The position numbers and the translations under genes are program-made. Source: an uncultured Mucispirillum sp. (GTDB taxonomy: Bacteria > Chrysiogenota > Deferribacteres > Deferribacterales > Mucispirillaceae). From it: a DNA stretch of 64,000 nucleotides. Of this stretch, positions 55,694-64,000 are shown one piece after another. The notes under the pieces are model-generated. The model saw nothing but the letters and a program-made list of their open reading frames with translations. It had not been told where the DNA came from and ran no database searches. Location: positions 22,946 through 86,945 of the forward strand of contig CALUZC010000008.1 in NCBI GenBank assembly GCA_944325215.1. The letters are read 5' to 3'. Within the stretch, counting starts at the first letter, position 1, and every line of letters begins with the position of its first letter.

Positions 55694-55715
55694 ATAAACC
55701 CCTTTTGTATAACGC

Positions 55716-56312
55716 TTACTTATTTTTAAGCATATGACAATCACTAATAATGTATGGCAGAATGTTTTCCACAAAAAAATTAGCAGAATACAAATCAATA
55801 CTTTTTATTTTTTCTAGAATATAGCCATATTTTTCTAAAAATGGCTCTTTATTACAAAGCTTCACTTCCTGAATACATTCTATTAAAGCATCAATATTAT
55901 CTGCAGCTGAAAGTATTTTACCCTCTGTAGTTTCATCTTTACCGTCAAAAATAATATCCCTGTATATAGACCTAAAAGGTTCCTCTATTTTATTTAACAG
56001 GTTTTCTTCAACTAAAGTTTCCTCTACTAAACTTAAAGCCTTTTTAACTTCTGCATTGGAATTTTTAGTGGTGCTTATAACATCACCCATAACAGCTTCT
56101 GGTATATCATGGTTTAAGGCTTTCCTGTATAACTTTTGCCAGTTGATATTTATACCATTTTGCTCTTCTAAAACACCTAAAAGCTGTGCAATTTGTGCAA
56201 CAGAAAAAGAGTGTTCAGCAACTGACGACCTTTGGTGCAAAAATTCATTTGCCCACCTGCCAATGTTGTTAAGCTTCCTTGCTGTTGTGATAATCTTACC
56301 TAAATTTTCCAT
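55716..56312 (-). CDS. HD-domain phosphohydrolase (YfbR-like 5'-nucleotidase)
   Basis: This 198-residue protein has metal-binding histidines and aspartates in the HD order: SSVAEHSFSVAQIA (H34), NHDIPEAVMGDV (H68, D69) and SAADNIDALIE. This matches YfbR/YedJ-type deoxynucleotide monophosphatases, which hydrolyse dNMPs. Direct neighbours do not define a pathway. It converges with nothing and is followed by tlpA-like and ppaC genes on the same strand. Confidence 0.82.
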   Translation of the reverse strand: MENLGKIITTARKLNNIGRWANEFLHQRSSVAEHSFSVAQIAQLLGVLEEQNGININWQKLYRKALNHDIPEAVMGDVISTTKNSNAEVKKALSLVEETLVEENLLNKIEEPFRSIYRDIIFDGKDETTEGKILSAADNIDALIECIQEVKLCNKEPFLEKYGYILEKIKSIDLYSANFFVENILPYIISDCHMLKNK

Positions 56313-56422
56313 ACATCACCTTTTATATATTAATTTTATTCTTATATTTTGTCTACTATTAACTTAATTATATTTATTTATTATTTATTTTCTCAACATT
56401 TTATACATTATTAATAAATCTA

Positions 56423-56440
56423 TGTGCGACAATAGGTGTC
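56423..56440. repeat. Small inverted repeat in 56313-56577 gap
   Basis: GCGACA and TGTCGC flank a short loop (ATAGG). No U run follows on either strand, so a terminator role is doubtful. It may be an operator for the divergent HPt or HD genes. Confidence 0.35.
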
Positions 56441-56517
56441 GCTATGATTTTATTTTAATTATAGACATTTTTTTCTGATTTGTATATGGAATATTAAGGT
56501 ATTTTTAATCTTTTAAC

Positions 56518-56546
56518 TTGACATATTTATATATTTATTAAATAAT
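56518..56546 (+). promoter_or_regulatory. Candidate promoter of the HPt gene
   Basis: TTGACA at 56518-56523 is exact. After 17 bp, AATAAT at 56541-56546 matches five of six -10 bases. It lies 32 bp before the HPt start codon and away from the minus-strand gene starting at 56312. Confidence 0.5.
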
Positions 56547-56577
56547 TTCCAGAATGATTTTTTTATGGTAGTTAATA

Positions 56578-56937
56578 ATGGATAAGTTAGATTATGATGT
56601 AAAAAAAGTAGTAGAATTTCTTGGTGGCGGCATTGATGAATCCATCGTTTTTAATTTGATTGGCATATTTGTAAAATCAGTTGAAGATGAGTTTCCTGCT
56701 CTTGAAGCAGCTGTTTCTAAAGATGATAGACCACAAATCCATAAAGTTGGCCATAAATTAAAAGGTTCTTCTGCTAATCTTGGTTTTGAATCTTTTAGAA
56801 AATTATGTGAAGATTTAGAACAGCATGCAAGGCATGATAAAGATTTTGACTATGCAGGCACATTTGAAAAACTAGTAAAAGAAAAAGAGTTAATTGAAAA
56901 CTGGTATAATGCTGAAAAATCTAAATATGGTATGTAA
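56578..56937 (+). CDS. Histidine phosphotransfer (HPt) domain protein
   Basis: This 119-residue single-domain protein carries the phospho-accepting histidine H59 in GHKLKGSSANLG, the typical H-x-K-G-S-(S/A) HPt motif. Predicted helices on both sides form a bundle. Stand-alone HPt proteins relay phosphate from hybrid sensor kinases to response regulators. No kinase or regulator lies nearby, so it must act in trans. It ends 1 bp before the convergent gene. Confidence 0.9.
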   Translation: MDKLDYDVKKVVEFLGGGIDESIVFNLIGIFVKSVEDEFPALEAAVSKDDRPQIHKVGHKLKGSSANLGFESFRKLCEDLEQHARHDKDFDYAGTFEKLVKEKELIENWYNAEKSKYGM

Positions 56938-57291
56938 TTAATTTATAATATTGCCGTTATATATACTGTTTTTATTTGTGTTTGATATTATTCTTTTTTC
57001 ATATGATTGGTTATCTTTATTAAATATTTCAATATAATGCTGCAATTTACCTCTTTTAACTAAAAGCTCTGATACTTCGTTGCGGTAAATTTCTGCCATA
57101 TCGTCAAGCATAAGCACAAGCCTTTTTCTTTCACTGTTTTCTTCGCTTGTTTCCTCTAAATACTTATCTACTGCTGTATTTAAAGTGGACAAAAAATGGC
57201 GTATAGACATTATACGCATATCAGTTGCCTGTGCTTCGTTAGTTAAAAAATCTCTAAGTATTTTATCAATTAATTTACCTTTACTTTCCAT
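56938..57291 (-). CDS. Hypothetical helical protein
   Basis: From the likely ATG at 57291 the product is 117 residues (MESKGKLIDKILRDF...), mostly helical and charged: SIRHFLSTLNTAVDKYLEE, then RKRLVLMLDDMAEIYRNEVSELLVKRG. The C-terminal 30 residues are polar and probably disordered. No family recognised. A longer frame to 57381 adds a hydrophobic, low-complexity lead without a good ribosome site. It is convergent with the HPt gene with no gap. Function unknown. Confidence 0.6.
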   Translation of the reverse strand: MESKGKLIDKILRDFLTNEAQATDMRIMSIRHFLSTLNTAVDKYLEETSEENSERKRLVLMLDDMAEIYRNEVSELLVKRGKLQHYIEIFNKDNQSYEKRIISNTNKNSIYNGNIIN

Positions 57292-57540
57292 AAAAACACT
57301 AATCGGCAGGAAAAAAAAATACTTAAAAGAAATTTTAAAATAAATTTTTTTAAAGATTGTCGAAAAAATATATTTTCTCACCAGTCGTGCAGATTAATCT
57401 TTAATGTAGATAATATTTATTATTATACATTAAAAAATAATTAATGGCTTTTTCAATGGTTTGTATAATAAATATTTTATTTTAAATTATAAACATTACC
57501 TGCTAATTACTACAACAGTTTATATATTTTAACAGCTTGA

Positions 57541-57875
57541 TTACTCTATTGTTATTACAGGGATTTTTAACTTATCTGCCAGTTCTTCTCTAATATATAA
57601 TTCCACTGGCTCGCCAAAAGGATTAATTTGAGTAATGAAATATATATAGTTATTATCTATTTGCTTTATTTGATAATATGTTTCATAAGGTCTGCCAGAT
57701 GTATGGAATAACATTTTGTTTTGCCATCAATGGTTAATTTTTTGCAGTTTTTATCATCTTTTTCTTCACTTAATCTTAACCATTTGCCATACATTTCTTA
57801 AAGGATACTTTCTGCATAAACATTATTAAAGCTTAAAAATAATAATATTATAAATGTAGCTGTTATATTTTTCAT
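57541..57875 (-). pseudogene. Decayed copy of the neighbouring secreted-protein gene
   Basis: The first about 180 bp (read from 57875) are nearly identical to the start of the gene at 57956-58465: signal peptide, WLRLSEEKDDKNC, TIDGKTKCYSIH. In this copy the segment after the signal peptide has an in-frame TAA (coding S-I-L-stop-E-M-Y-G where the other has SVPEDMYG). Further on a deletion and frameshift joins TKCYSIH to a C-terminal part coding YYQIKQIDNNYIYFI and IREELADKLKIPVITIE. It fills most of the gap 57292-57955. Confidence 0.85.
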
Positions 57876-57955
57876 AATTTCTTCCATGATTTTATATTTA
57901 TTTATATAAATTAATAAAACATTAATTAACTTTTTTTACTTATTATATGTTTTAT

Positions 57956-58465
57956 TTAATAATCATTTTCATTTAGGCTTTCAAACTTTATAACTGGTAT
58001 ATTTATTTTTTTTGATGTTTGCTCCCTTATATAATATGAATCTTTATGATATAAATAGTCATTATTGATTTGTTTGATGGCATGGTAAGATGTATAAGCA
58101 TCATCAGCAGTAGTTTCACCACCTACACGAAAATAATGGATACCATTTTCTTTTTTATAGTCTATAGGTTTACCATATTCAGGGAAATCTGCCCAGGCTA
58201 ATCTATTTTCATAAAAATTTTCTTCTTTATTAATTATTATATAATCTGGCTCTATTTTATCATAAAAAGCAACTGATGGGCTTATATGTATGGAATAACA
58301 TTTTGTTTTGCCATCAATGGTTAATTTTTTACAGTTTTTACCATCTTTTTCTTCACTTAATCTTAACCATTTGCCATACATATCTTCAGGAACGCTTTCT
58401 GCATAAACATTATTAAAACTTAAAAATAATAATATTATAAATATAACTGTTATATTATTTTTCAT
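57956..58465 (-). CDS. Hypothetical secreted protein
   Basis: This 169-residue protein has a signal peptide with cleavage after NNVYA (about residue 22) and no lipobox. The mature part shows MYGKWLRLSEEKDGKNCKKL, a cysteine pair in NCKK and KTKCYS that could form a disulfide, and a likely beta-rich fold ending KKINIPVIKFE. The ATG at 58465 follows GGAGGG by 5 nt. The TTG at 58477 is not needed. A decayed paralogue lies just downstream. Function unknown; the fold could be lipocalin-like, but that is a guess from the strand pattern. Confidence 0.75.
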   Translation of the reverse strand: MKNNITVIFIILLFLSFNNVYAESVPEDMYGKWLRLSEEKDGKNCKKLTIDGKTKCYSIHISPSVAFYDKIEPDYIIINKEENFYENRLAWADFPEYGKPIDYKKENGIHYFRVGGETTADDAYTSYHAIKQINNDYLYHKDSYYIREQTSKKINIPVIKFESLNENDY

Positions 58466-58553
58466 AACACCCTCCAATATTTTTAAATATAATACAGCTA
58501 TAATTATATTGCAATAAATAATATTTTATATATTATACATAAAAAGGTGATGT

Positions 58554-59495
58554 ATGAGTGAGTTAAAATATATATTTGGACCAGCACCTTCAAGAAGGCT
58601 TGGCAGGTCATTAGGTATAAATGTTGTGCCATCTAAAATATGTTCTTTAGACTGTTTATATTGTGAAGTAGGTAAAACAAAAGCCACTACAATGCAGATA
58701 AAACCATATATAAAAGCAGCTGATATATTAGATGAATTTAGTAAAAATTATGATAAATTTAATGAACTTTGTGATGTTATTACAATAACTGGAGCAGGTG
58801 AGCCCACATTAAACTCTGAACTTGATGCAATATTAAAAGGTATAAAAAATATTACAAATAAACCAGTTGCTGTTTTAACAAATACTACTACTTTGCATAT
58901 AGAAAGTGTTTATAATACGTTACTTTTATTTGATATTGTTGTGCCTAGTTTAGACAGTGTAGACAGCAATTCTTTTCATAAAATAAACCTGCCTGATAAA
59001 AATATAAATATTGAAAATATAATATCATCTTTAGAAAAATTTTCCCATGAATATAAGGGCAGGCTATTTGTAGAAGTGCTTTTTTGTAAAGGTGTAAATG
59101 ATGATAAAAAAAGCATAGAAAAATTAATTAATGTGCTTAAAAATATTAAAGCAGAAAAAGTGCAGCTTGGCACAATCCACAGGCCCCCAGCATATAAAAA
59201 TATTGAAAAAGTTGATGATGAATTTTTACTTGCCACTGCTAACTTATTAAAAAATAATAACATAAATGCAGAAGTTACTGGTGGGTTTGTATCCCTTTAC
59301 AAAACATCTGCTACACTTGCTTTAGATGAATTAATACCGTCCCTTTTAAAAATGCGACCATGCACACTGCAGGATATGACATGCGTTTTTGGAAAAAGTG
59401 AAGAAGAAATAAAAGAAGCTTTAAATATATTAATAGAAAAAAATATAATCAAAGCTTCATTTTACAGTAATGATACTTACTACATACTGCAGTAA
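58554..59495 (+). CDS. Radical SAM protein (COG0731-like)
   Basis: This 313-residue enzyme has the cluster motif CSLDCLYC (C30, C34, C37), preceded by GPAPSRRLGRSLGIN, which is characteristic of a conserved family of radical SAM proteins of unknown function. ITGAGEPTLN (GxxxPxLx SAM motif) and NTTTLH follow. The C-terminal 65 residues form a likely winged-helix domain (LLKMRPCTLQDMTCVFGKS). AAGGTGATGT provides the ribosome site. The substrate is unknown. It is convergent with the NlpC gene, 5 bp apart. Confidence 0.87.
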   Translation: MSELKYIFGPAPSRRLGRSLGINVVPSKICSLDCLYCEVGKTKATTMQIKPYIKAADILDEFSKNYDKFNELCDVITITGAGEPTLNSELDAILKGIKNITNKPVAVLTNTTTLHIESVYNTLLLFDIVVPSLDSVDSNSFHKINLPDKNINIENIISSLEKFSHEYKGRLFVEVLFCKGVNDDKKSIEKLINVLKNIKAEKVQLGTIHRPPAYKNIEKVDDEFLLATANLLKNNNINAEVTGGFVSLYKTSATLALDELIPSLLKMRPCTLQDMTCVFGKSEEEIKEALNILIEKNIIKASFYSNDTYYILQ

Positions 59496-59500
59496 AAATT

Positions 59501-60757
59501 TTACTGGTTATCTGCCACTACGTGTTTGCCACCAAATTTGGAGATTTTATCCATAATATTTGTTATCTCTATAAGTTCTGGTTCTTTTGGAAGTTCTGGT
59601 GATATTAAAGGGGAAATTTCTGATACCCTTATTACCCTTTGCCAAATCTTTACAAACTGTTCTTCTTTTAATTTATTTTTGGCTACTTTTGCAAGCTTTA
59701 CTTTTTTACCTTTATCATTTTTAAGAGTATTTACTGCATGGTATATTATATAATCACCATCTTCCATACCACCATACATTATTACATGACCTTTGAAAAA
59801 TATAAGTGTTCTGTATGGTTTTGCATTTTTTAACACTGTATAAAACTCTTTTTCTGATTTTGGCTTATCTATTAATTTTTTACCAACTAATTTTTGTAAG
59901 CCAGAGCTTCTTGGAATATCTGCTCCAAAAACACGCCATAAATCCCTTACATATGCAGAACAATCTCTATAACCTGCCTTGCCACCCCAGTCATAAGGGT
60001 TATTAAGCTGGCTTTCTGCCATTGCTTTCATTAATTTTTCATCATATTTTGCATTACCAATAACAAAAGAACCATTTAATTCTGCTTTTGCATATGTGCC
60101 TTGTGGAGTTAATACTAATGCTTCATTATTATCATAACTTAAAAGTGGCACTTTATCGCCAATGCCATATTTAACACCACCAATTGTAGTATTATCCTTT
60201 ATAACACGTATAAAAGGCATCTGCTGGATACCTGAAAATGCTACTTGAGAATAGATTTTTATTTTTTCCACAGGAACCCAGCCACGCATAAATTCTGTCA
60301 TAACATAGTAAAATTGACCATCTTTAGAAGTATGCATAATAAATACAGGTAAAAAGGCACTCATTCTTGTATACTGGTTTGAATCAAACTTTTCATTACC
60401 CCTGTGTATAGTGTGGTGAGTAGGATATAATTTCATATTTAAACTTTCTGTTGTAAAACCAACCTGAGGAACTACAACAGATGGAATTGCCTTAACATTT
60501 CTATTATCCCTAATAATTTCCATATCTTCTTTCGTCATTCTTCTATCATCAAGATAAGAACCACGATAAGCAAGCTTATCAAAAGTTATATATTTACTCA
60601 GCTCATATCTGCTCATTTCAAACATATAATCATTTGTGTTAGTATAAAAATAATATGGAGAATACTTGTGTTTAGCTACTTTTGAAGTGCTTGCACAAGA
60701 TACGCTCATAATAGAGACAACAATAGTAACAAGGATTAATAACAGTTTTTTTCTCAC
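59501..60757 (-). CDS. SH3/NlpC-P60 family lipoprotein (cell-wall endopeptidase)
   Basis: This 418-residue lipoprotein has the lipobox SVSC (cysteine 21). An N-terminal NlpC-associated domain (about 40-110) is followed by SH3-like domains (about 110-235), including MRGWVPVEKIKIYS. The catalytic NlpC/P60 domain starts near residue 250. The nucleophile is in GYRDCSAYVRDLW, the histidine in FFKGHVIMYGG, and the third residue in YIIYHAVNT. Such enzymes cut peptidoglycan stem peptides, often recycling-type gamma-D-Glu-diamino acid links. The gene lies 3 bp after a small DUF2007-like gene. Confidence 0.9.
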   Translation of the reverse strand: MRKKLLLILVTIVVSIMSVSCASTSKVAKHKYSPYYFYTNTNDYMFEMSRYELSKYITFDKLAYRGSYLDDRRMTKEDMEIIRDNRNVKAIPSVVVPQVGFTTESLNMKLYPTHHTIHRGNEKFDSNQYTRMSAFLPVFIMHTSKDGQFYYVMTEFMRGWVPVEKIKIYSQVAFSGIQQMPFIRVIKDNTTIGGVKYGIGDKVPLLSYDNNEALVLTPQGTYAKAELNGSFVIGNAKYDEKLMKAMAESQLNNPYDWGGKAGYRDCSAYVRDLWRVFGADIPRSSGLQKLVGKKLIDKPKSEKEFYTVLKNAKPYRTLIFFKGHVIMYGGMEDGDYIIYHAVNTLKNDKGKKVKLAKVAKNKLKEEQFVKIWQRVIRVSEISPLISPELPKEPELIEITNIMDKISKFGGKHVVADNQ

Positions 60758-60760
60758 AAT

Positions 60761-60997
60761 TTACTCCTTTTCTTTTTTCTTGTTATCTACTTTACGCTCA
60801 AGTTCAGATAAATACTCAATACTCTTGTTATAAAGATGCTCAGGAACCATAAGCTCAACTTTATCTTGCTTAAAATGCTCAAGTCCCTTAGGCACAGCAA
60901 CATACCCTTTTATCACTGCAGGTATGCCTTTTGACATTAAATATGATGATGCCTCATCAGCAAGGCGTCTAGTCTTATATTCTCTTACTTTTATCAT
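60761..60997 (-). CDS. DUF2007-like small protein
   Basis: This 78-residue protein has the pattern of putative signal-transducing DUF2007 proteins: EYKTRRLADEASSYLMSKGIPAVIKG, then VELMVPEHLYNKSIEYLSELE. The C-terminal tail is very basic and acidic by turns (DNKKKEKE). Function is not established. It is the first gene before the NlpC lipoprotein gene and probably in the same transcript. Confidence 0.6.
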   Translation of the reverse strand: MIKVREYKTRRLADEASSYLMSKGIPAVIKGYVAVPKGLEHFKQDKVELMVPEHLYNKSIEYLSELERKVDNKKKEKE

Positions 60998-61119
60998 ATA
61001 ATGTCAATATATATTATTTTAAATAAATTGCAACAATATATTTTACATTCACTATTAAATATTTATATCTAAAACTTAATGAATAACTATCAGTTATCAC
61101 CTGCCACAACATATAGATA

Positions 61120-61294
61120 TGTGGAAAACTTGTGGAAAACTTCTTTTATAAAAGACTCCAAAAATCATTGATAAATAAAGATTTATCTATTTTATCTTGA
61201 TATATCAATTAGTTATAAAGTTTTCTTGTATATACTGGCTTTTAGCTTGTCAAGTATTTTTTTAAAAATTTTTTTTCTCAAAAGATGTGGAAAA
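61120..61294. promoter_or_regulatory. DnaA-box-like sites in the 60998-61603 gap
   Basis: TGTGGAAAA (TTTTCCACA on the minus strand) occurs at 61120-61128, 61131-61139 and 61286-61294. The first two are 11 bp apart. The second and third are each followed by nearly the same stretch (CTTCTTTTATAAAA, CTTTTTTATAAAA). The gap is about 600 bp, very AT-rich and otherwise gene-free, with a terminator at its far end. Origin, DnaA-titration site or a regulatory site are all possible. Confidence 0.42.
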
Positions 61295-61562
61295 CTTTTT
61301 TATAAAACTTTTATTTTTCTTAATATAGCATAATTTTTATTAGCTGCTGTTTTTTTAAGCACAAAAACACGGCTTAAAAATTTATAATTTTTACACATTT
61401 TACAATATTAATTTAGTTTTTTTATTGAGTAATTTAAATATTAGCAAGTATTATGCCATATAAATACATATGTAGTATAAAAGTTAATTTTAGTTACTAA
61501 TTAAAAATAAATTCAAATAATTTTGGGTTTATAAGTATAATAGGTATTATAAAAAGATACCA

Positions 61563-61595
61563 ATAACCATAGCAGGCTAATACTGCTATGGTTAT
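61563..61595 (-). terminator. Intrinsic terminator of the ferric-reductase-like gene
   Basis: ATAACCATAGCAG (61563-61575) pairs with CTGCTATGGTTAT (61583-61595) as a perfect 13-bp stem with a 7-nt loop. It lies 9 bp after the stop. A U run follows some bases after the stem, within a second small hairpin (GGTAT...ATACC). Confidence 0.65.
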
Positions 61596-61603
61596 ATATT
61601 TGT

Positions 61604-62926
61604 TTATCTAAAGCCAAAGTTATCAAAATGGAATGATGCCATATTAACATTATCCTGTTTTAAACCATTATTCACAACCTTTCTAAACCCTACAGGGCCA
61701 CAAAACCATATAGATGAAGATGATATAGAAGGTGTAAGTGATTTAATTTTTTCATATGTTAATAATCCATCTTTATTAGTATCTACCATATGAAGATTTA
61801 CATTTGCTTTTGCACACATTTCCTGTAATATACTATCAAATGGTGTATCACCAATTTTACTGTATATTAAATCAATAGTATAAGATGGTTTATTATTAGC
61901 TAATTCTTTTAATTTTGCTAAAAATGGTGTAATTCCAATGCCACCTGCAACCCATACTTGATTTTTATTTTCTTCTATAAAATTAAATTCTCCATATGGA
62001 CCTTCAACTTTAACAGCTGCATTCTCACTAATATTTTCATATAGTTTCTTTGTAAAATCACCACATTCTTTAATGTAAAACTCTAATTCCTTAGATGATG
62101 CATCATATGACGCTACACTAAATGGGTGAGCTTCAAAAGATTTTTCAAATTTTAAAAATACAAACTGACCTGCGTTAAATTTAAAATTATCTGTATTTTC
62201 AAGTTTTATTTTTAAATAGATAATATCTGATGATGGTTTATCTTTTTTACTAATAGTCCCTCTATATGTGTGTTTAAAACCTGTAAGCTGAAACAGAGTA
62301 ACAATAGCACCAACTGCTCCAAATAAAATCATACCTTGTAAAATATAGCCACCTAAAGTATTTACCCAGCCGCCACGAAATGGAACAGTAAAAGCATGGA
62401 GTGCAATTTGTAAATAAAGTATAGGGATAATTTTATGAGTATATTTAAAAATATGGTATGGCACTTTACGAATAATAGCTATAGCAACGATAATGATTAA
62501 TATAATAAAAGCAGGCTCTAAAAATGCGTATCCTGCTTTATAAAAAGGGTATATAGCTGTATCTGTTAATGGGTTAGTGGAATGAGCAGGTTCAGGTATA
62601 ACACCATATTTAATCATCATTTTATTTGAAAAAGACATTAGAAAATGGATTAAGCCAAAAGCAAAACCTAAAGCTGCTGTTAATTTATGCACTTCATATG
62701 CTTTATCAAGCCCGCCAAAAAACTTATTTACAATTGAAAACCTTGCAGAAATAATAACTGCTGCAGACATTAAAATTGTTCCCAATGTGCCTGAAAGATA
62801 CATTAATGCAATACGTGCAGAAAGATAACCATCTGCTGCTAAAAGCCTTTTTATACTTGGAGAAAACAAATAGGCAATAATACCTAAAAGTAGAAAAACA
62901 ATAGTCCATTTTACATGGTTTTTCAT
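61604..62926 (-). CDS. Ferric-reductase-like transmembrane flavoprotein
   Basis: This 440-residue protein has an N-terminal membrane domain with about six helices. Histidines there (EVHKLTAALGF, GLIHFLM, IALHAFTVPF) are likely heme ligands. A ferredoxin-reductase-type domain follows: the flavin motif HPFSVASY, then the nucleotide motif VWVAGGIGITPFLAKL and SSIWFCGPVGF. It may pass electrons from NAD(P)H across the inner membrane to ferric iron or another acceptor. The ATG at 62926 is chosen because GAGGTG lies 5 nt upstream. Confidence 0.85.
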   Translation of the reverse strand: MKNHVKWTIVFLLLGIIAYLFSPSIKRLLAADGYLSARIALMYLSGTLGTILMSAAVIISARFSIVNKFFGGLDKAYEVHKLTAALGFAFGLIHFLMSFSNKMMIKYGVIPEPAHSTNPLTDTAIYPFYKAGYAFLEPAFIILIIIVAIAIIRKVPYHIFKYTHKIIPILYLQIALHAFTVPFRGGWVNTLGGYILQGMILFGAVGAIVTLFQLTGFKHTYRGTISKKDKPSSDIIYLKIKLENTDNFKFNAGQFVFLKFEKSFEAHPFSVASYDASSKELEFYIKECGDFTKKLYENISENAAVKVEGPYGEFNFIEENKNQVWVAGGIGITPFLAKLKELANNKPSYTIDLIYSKIGDTPFDSILQEMCAKANVNLHMVDTNKDGLLTYEKIKSLTPSISSSSIWFCGPVGFRKVVNNGLKQDNVNMASFHFDNFGFR

Positions 62927-62998
62927 ATAACACCTCATAGTAATTGATAATGACTACTATTGTATAAAACTTTTAGAAATAAAACAAGTAAAAGATAA

Positions 62999-63027
62999 CA
63001 ACTGCCAATATTATATTAAGGCAGTTG
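62999..63027 (-). terminator. Hairpin after the GH19-like gene
   Basis: CAACTGCC (62999-63006) pairs with GGCAGTTG (63020-63027) around a 13-nt loop. On the minus strand TTATCTTTTAC follows the stem, a weak U-rich tail. Probably ends the gene at 63039. Confidence 0.55.
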
Positions 63028-63038
63028 TCAATAATAAG

Positions 63039-63659
63039 CTAATTTTCTTTATTTTTTTCACTATTTTTTAACATTTTTTTATATTTTTCATATTTATTTG
63101 TTCTATCCTCTAAACCATTATAACCGCCATTTATAGCTTTTGTCATAGCTTTCATATCATCTTTATCACAAAAAGCATTAATATTATTTGTTTCCCAGTA
63201 AAATAATGCTGAATCAAGTGCACCTTTTGGAGTTGTGCAGTATAATATAACATCATCAATGGTTTTGCCCACATATTCTGCAAATTTTGTATAATTGTTT
63301 TTTCCTGTAAGCTGTATATAACCTCTGCCCTTATATTTAAATCCATCACCACTTGATTGGTCACCATTACCCATACGGTTAGCATATATAAGGTTTGCTA
63401 TTTTTTCAGGATTTCTAGCATACTGTTTTGCCTGCTGCATATCCTTAAAATATTTTGGAAACACTTTTAATAAAGCATCGGCAGAATAATTTAAGTTTTC
63501 TTCCATTATTCTAAACTCACTGCTTTCATGAGAGCATTGAGCTAAAAATCCAGCTGCTCTATTAACAGTATTAATATGGTATTTTTCAAATAATTCTAAA
63601 ACACCATCAAGTTTAAATTGATTTGCAATAATCATCAGTGAATTTTTGTTTAATTCCAT
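63039..63659 (-). CDS. Glycoside hydrolase family 19-like muramidase/chitinase (endolysin-like)
   Basis: This 206-residue protein has the GH19 pattern: RAAGFLAQCSHESSEFRIMEENLNYSA with the catalytic glutamate E45, LIYANRMGNGD, then GFKYKGRGYIQLTGKNNY and AINGGYNGLEDR. The size is typical for bacterial and phage endolysin-like GH19 proteins that cut peptidoglycan. There is no signal peptide, so secretion would need a holin or other route. No other phage genes are near, so it is likely a domesticated lysin or cell-wall enzyme. Confidence 0.87.
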   Translation of the reverse strand: MELNKNSLMIIANQFKLDGVLELFEKYHINTVNRAAGFLAQCSHESSEFRIMEENLNYSADALLKVFPKYFKDMQQAKQYARNPEKIANLIYANRMGNGDQSSGDGFKYKGRGYIQLTGKNNYTKFAEYVGKTIDDVILYCTTPKGALDSALFYWETNNINAFCDKDDMKAMTKAINGGYNGLEDRTNKYEKYKKMLKNSEKNKEN

Positions 63660-63834
63660 AAAATATTCCTGTGTTAATTATTTTATTGCAATATGTATTA
63701 AATAGTATAACACCATATGCAATAATTTGTATTAATACATTAAAAGTGTAATTTTTTATGAAATAAAATACGCCTTTATAGATGAAATAATCATAGAAAT
63801 ACAAAAAGTAAAAAAGCAGCAGAAATGAAAAAAG

Positions 63835-63908
63835 TGGCGGTTCAGGGAATTGAACCCCGGACACTGCGGATATGAGCCGCATGCTCTAACCACCTGAGCT
63901 AAACCGCC
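63835..63908 (-). tRNA. tRNA-Met(CAT), elongator type
   Basis: A 74-nt cloverleaf on the minus strand has acceptor GGCGGTT/AACCGCC, discriminator A, D-arm GCTC/GAGC, anticodon arm TGCGG-CTCATAT-CCGCA with anticodon CAT, and a T-arm with TTCAATT. The GCGG anticodon stem fits elongator methionine tRNA. The lysidine-modified tRNA-Ile2 also carries CAT and cannot be fully ruled out. CCA is not encoded. Confidence 0.88.
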
Positions 63909-63916
63909 ATATAAAG

Positions 63917-63990
63917 TTGCGGGGGCCGGATTTGAACCGACGGCCTCCGGGTTATGAGCCCGACGAGCTACCAAGCTGCTCTACCCCGCG
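63917..63990 (-). tRNA. Initiator tRNA-fMet(CAT)
   Basis: A 74-nt cloverleaf has 5' CGCGGGG and 3' CCCCGCA plus discriminator A, leaving the C1-A72 mismatch diagnostic of initiator tRNA. The anticodon stem has three G-C pairs (GGG/CCC) around CTCATAA. CCA is not encoded. It lies 8 bp upstream of the elongator-type tRNA-Met gene on the same strand. Confidence 0.95.
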
Positions 63991-64000
63991 TCATCAAGGA

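Noticed and set aside
63039..63659. Phage lysis cassette
   Set aside because: The GH19-like enzyme stands alone, without holin, spanin or other phage genes.
63613..63974. Minus-strand ORFs across the tRNA pair
   Set aside because: They read through two clear tRNA genes and encode nothing recognisable.

Overview
The window is AT-rich (roughly 30% GC) and gene-dense. It comes from an anaerobic, diderm-type bacterium: there are many lipoprotein signals, a surface-polysaccharide locus with its own ABC exporter, ferredoxin-linked 2-oxoacid oxidation, and anaerobic-type cobalamin genes. Gene content and base composition suggest a host-associated Deferribacterota such as Mucispirillum. That is inference from general knowledge; no alignment was run.

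Layout. 1-3303 (minus): a Rel/SpoT alarmone enzyme cut by the window edge, then recJ. 3424-8379 (plus): a biotin operon, birA-bioY-bioB-bioD-bioA plus a small acidic ORF. It is preceded by a BirA-type operator overlapping a promoter and ends at a bidirectional hairpin. 8421-9990 (minus): a lipoprotein and two secreted proline-rich paralogues. 10189-13187 (minus): korDABC with an SdhE-like small gene. 13370-37118: a surface glycan locus containing glycosyltransferases, an epimerase, acetyltransferases, an MBOAT/SGNH O-acylation pair, Wzm/Wzt export, a DegT aminotransferase, and an ACP/ketoreductase/acyl-ligase cassette. It carries two 9-bp G/C homopolymers inside genes, a DUF4143 ATPase lying between two copies of a gene end, and a decayed IS30-like element at its far end.

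38068-46405 (minus): a compact cobalamin operon for late steps and nucleotide-loop assembly. Two members, CbiC and CbiA, survive only as C-terminal halves, which suggests conversion from de novo synthesis to salvage. 46469-48366: an aminotransferase and a structured intergenic region. That region holds three hairpins whose loops match the CsrA/RsmE binding consensus, within a diverged tandem duplication. 48367-51491: SMR exporter, der, gltX. 51952-63659: housekeeping and envelope genes (M30-type lipoprotein, CBS-type pyrophosphatase, TlpA-like thioredoxin, HD phosphohydrolase, HPt protein, radical SAM protein, NlpC/P60 lipoprotein, ferric-reductase-like flavoprotein, GH19 lysozyme-like enzyme). 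Two AT-rich gaps here (51.5-51.95 kb and 61.0-61.6 kb) carry paired DnaA-box-like sequences. The window closes with elongator-type tRNA-Met(CAT) and initiator tRNA-fMet, both on the minus strand.

Most promising leads: the CsrA-type hairpin cluster near 47.8-48.05 kb as a possible decoy RNA; putative phase-variable homopolymers in the glycan locus; the truncated cobalamin genes; and the ATPase module flanked by a duplicated glycan-gene end.
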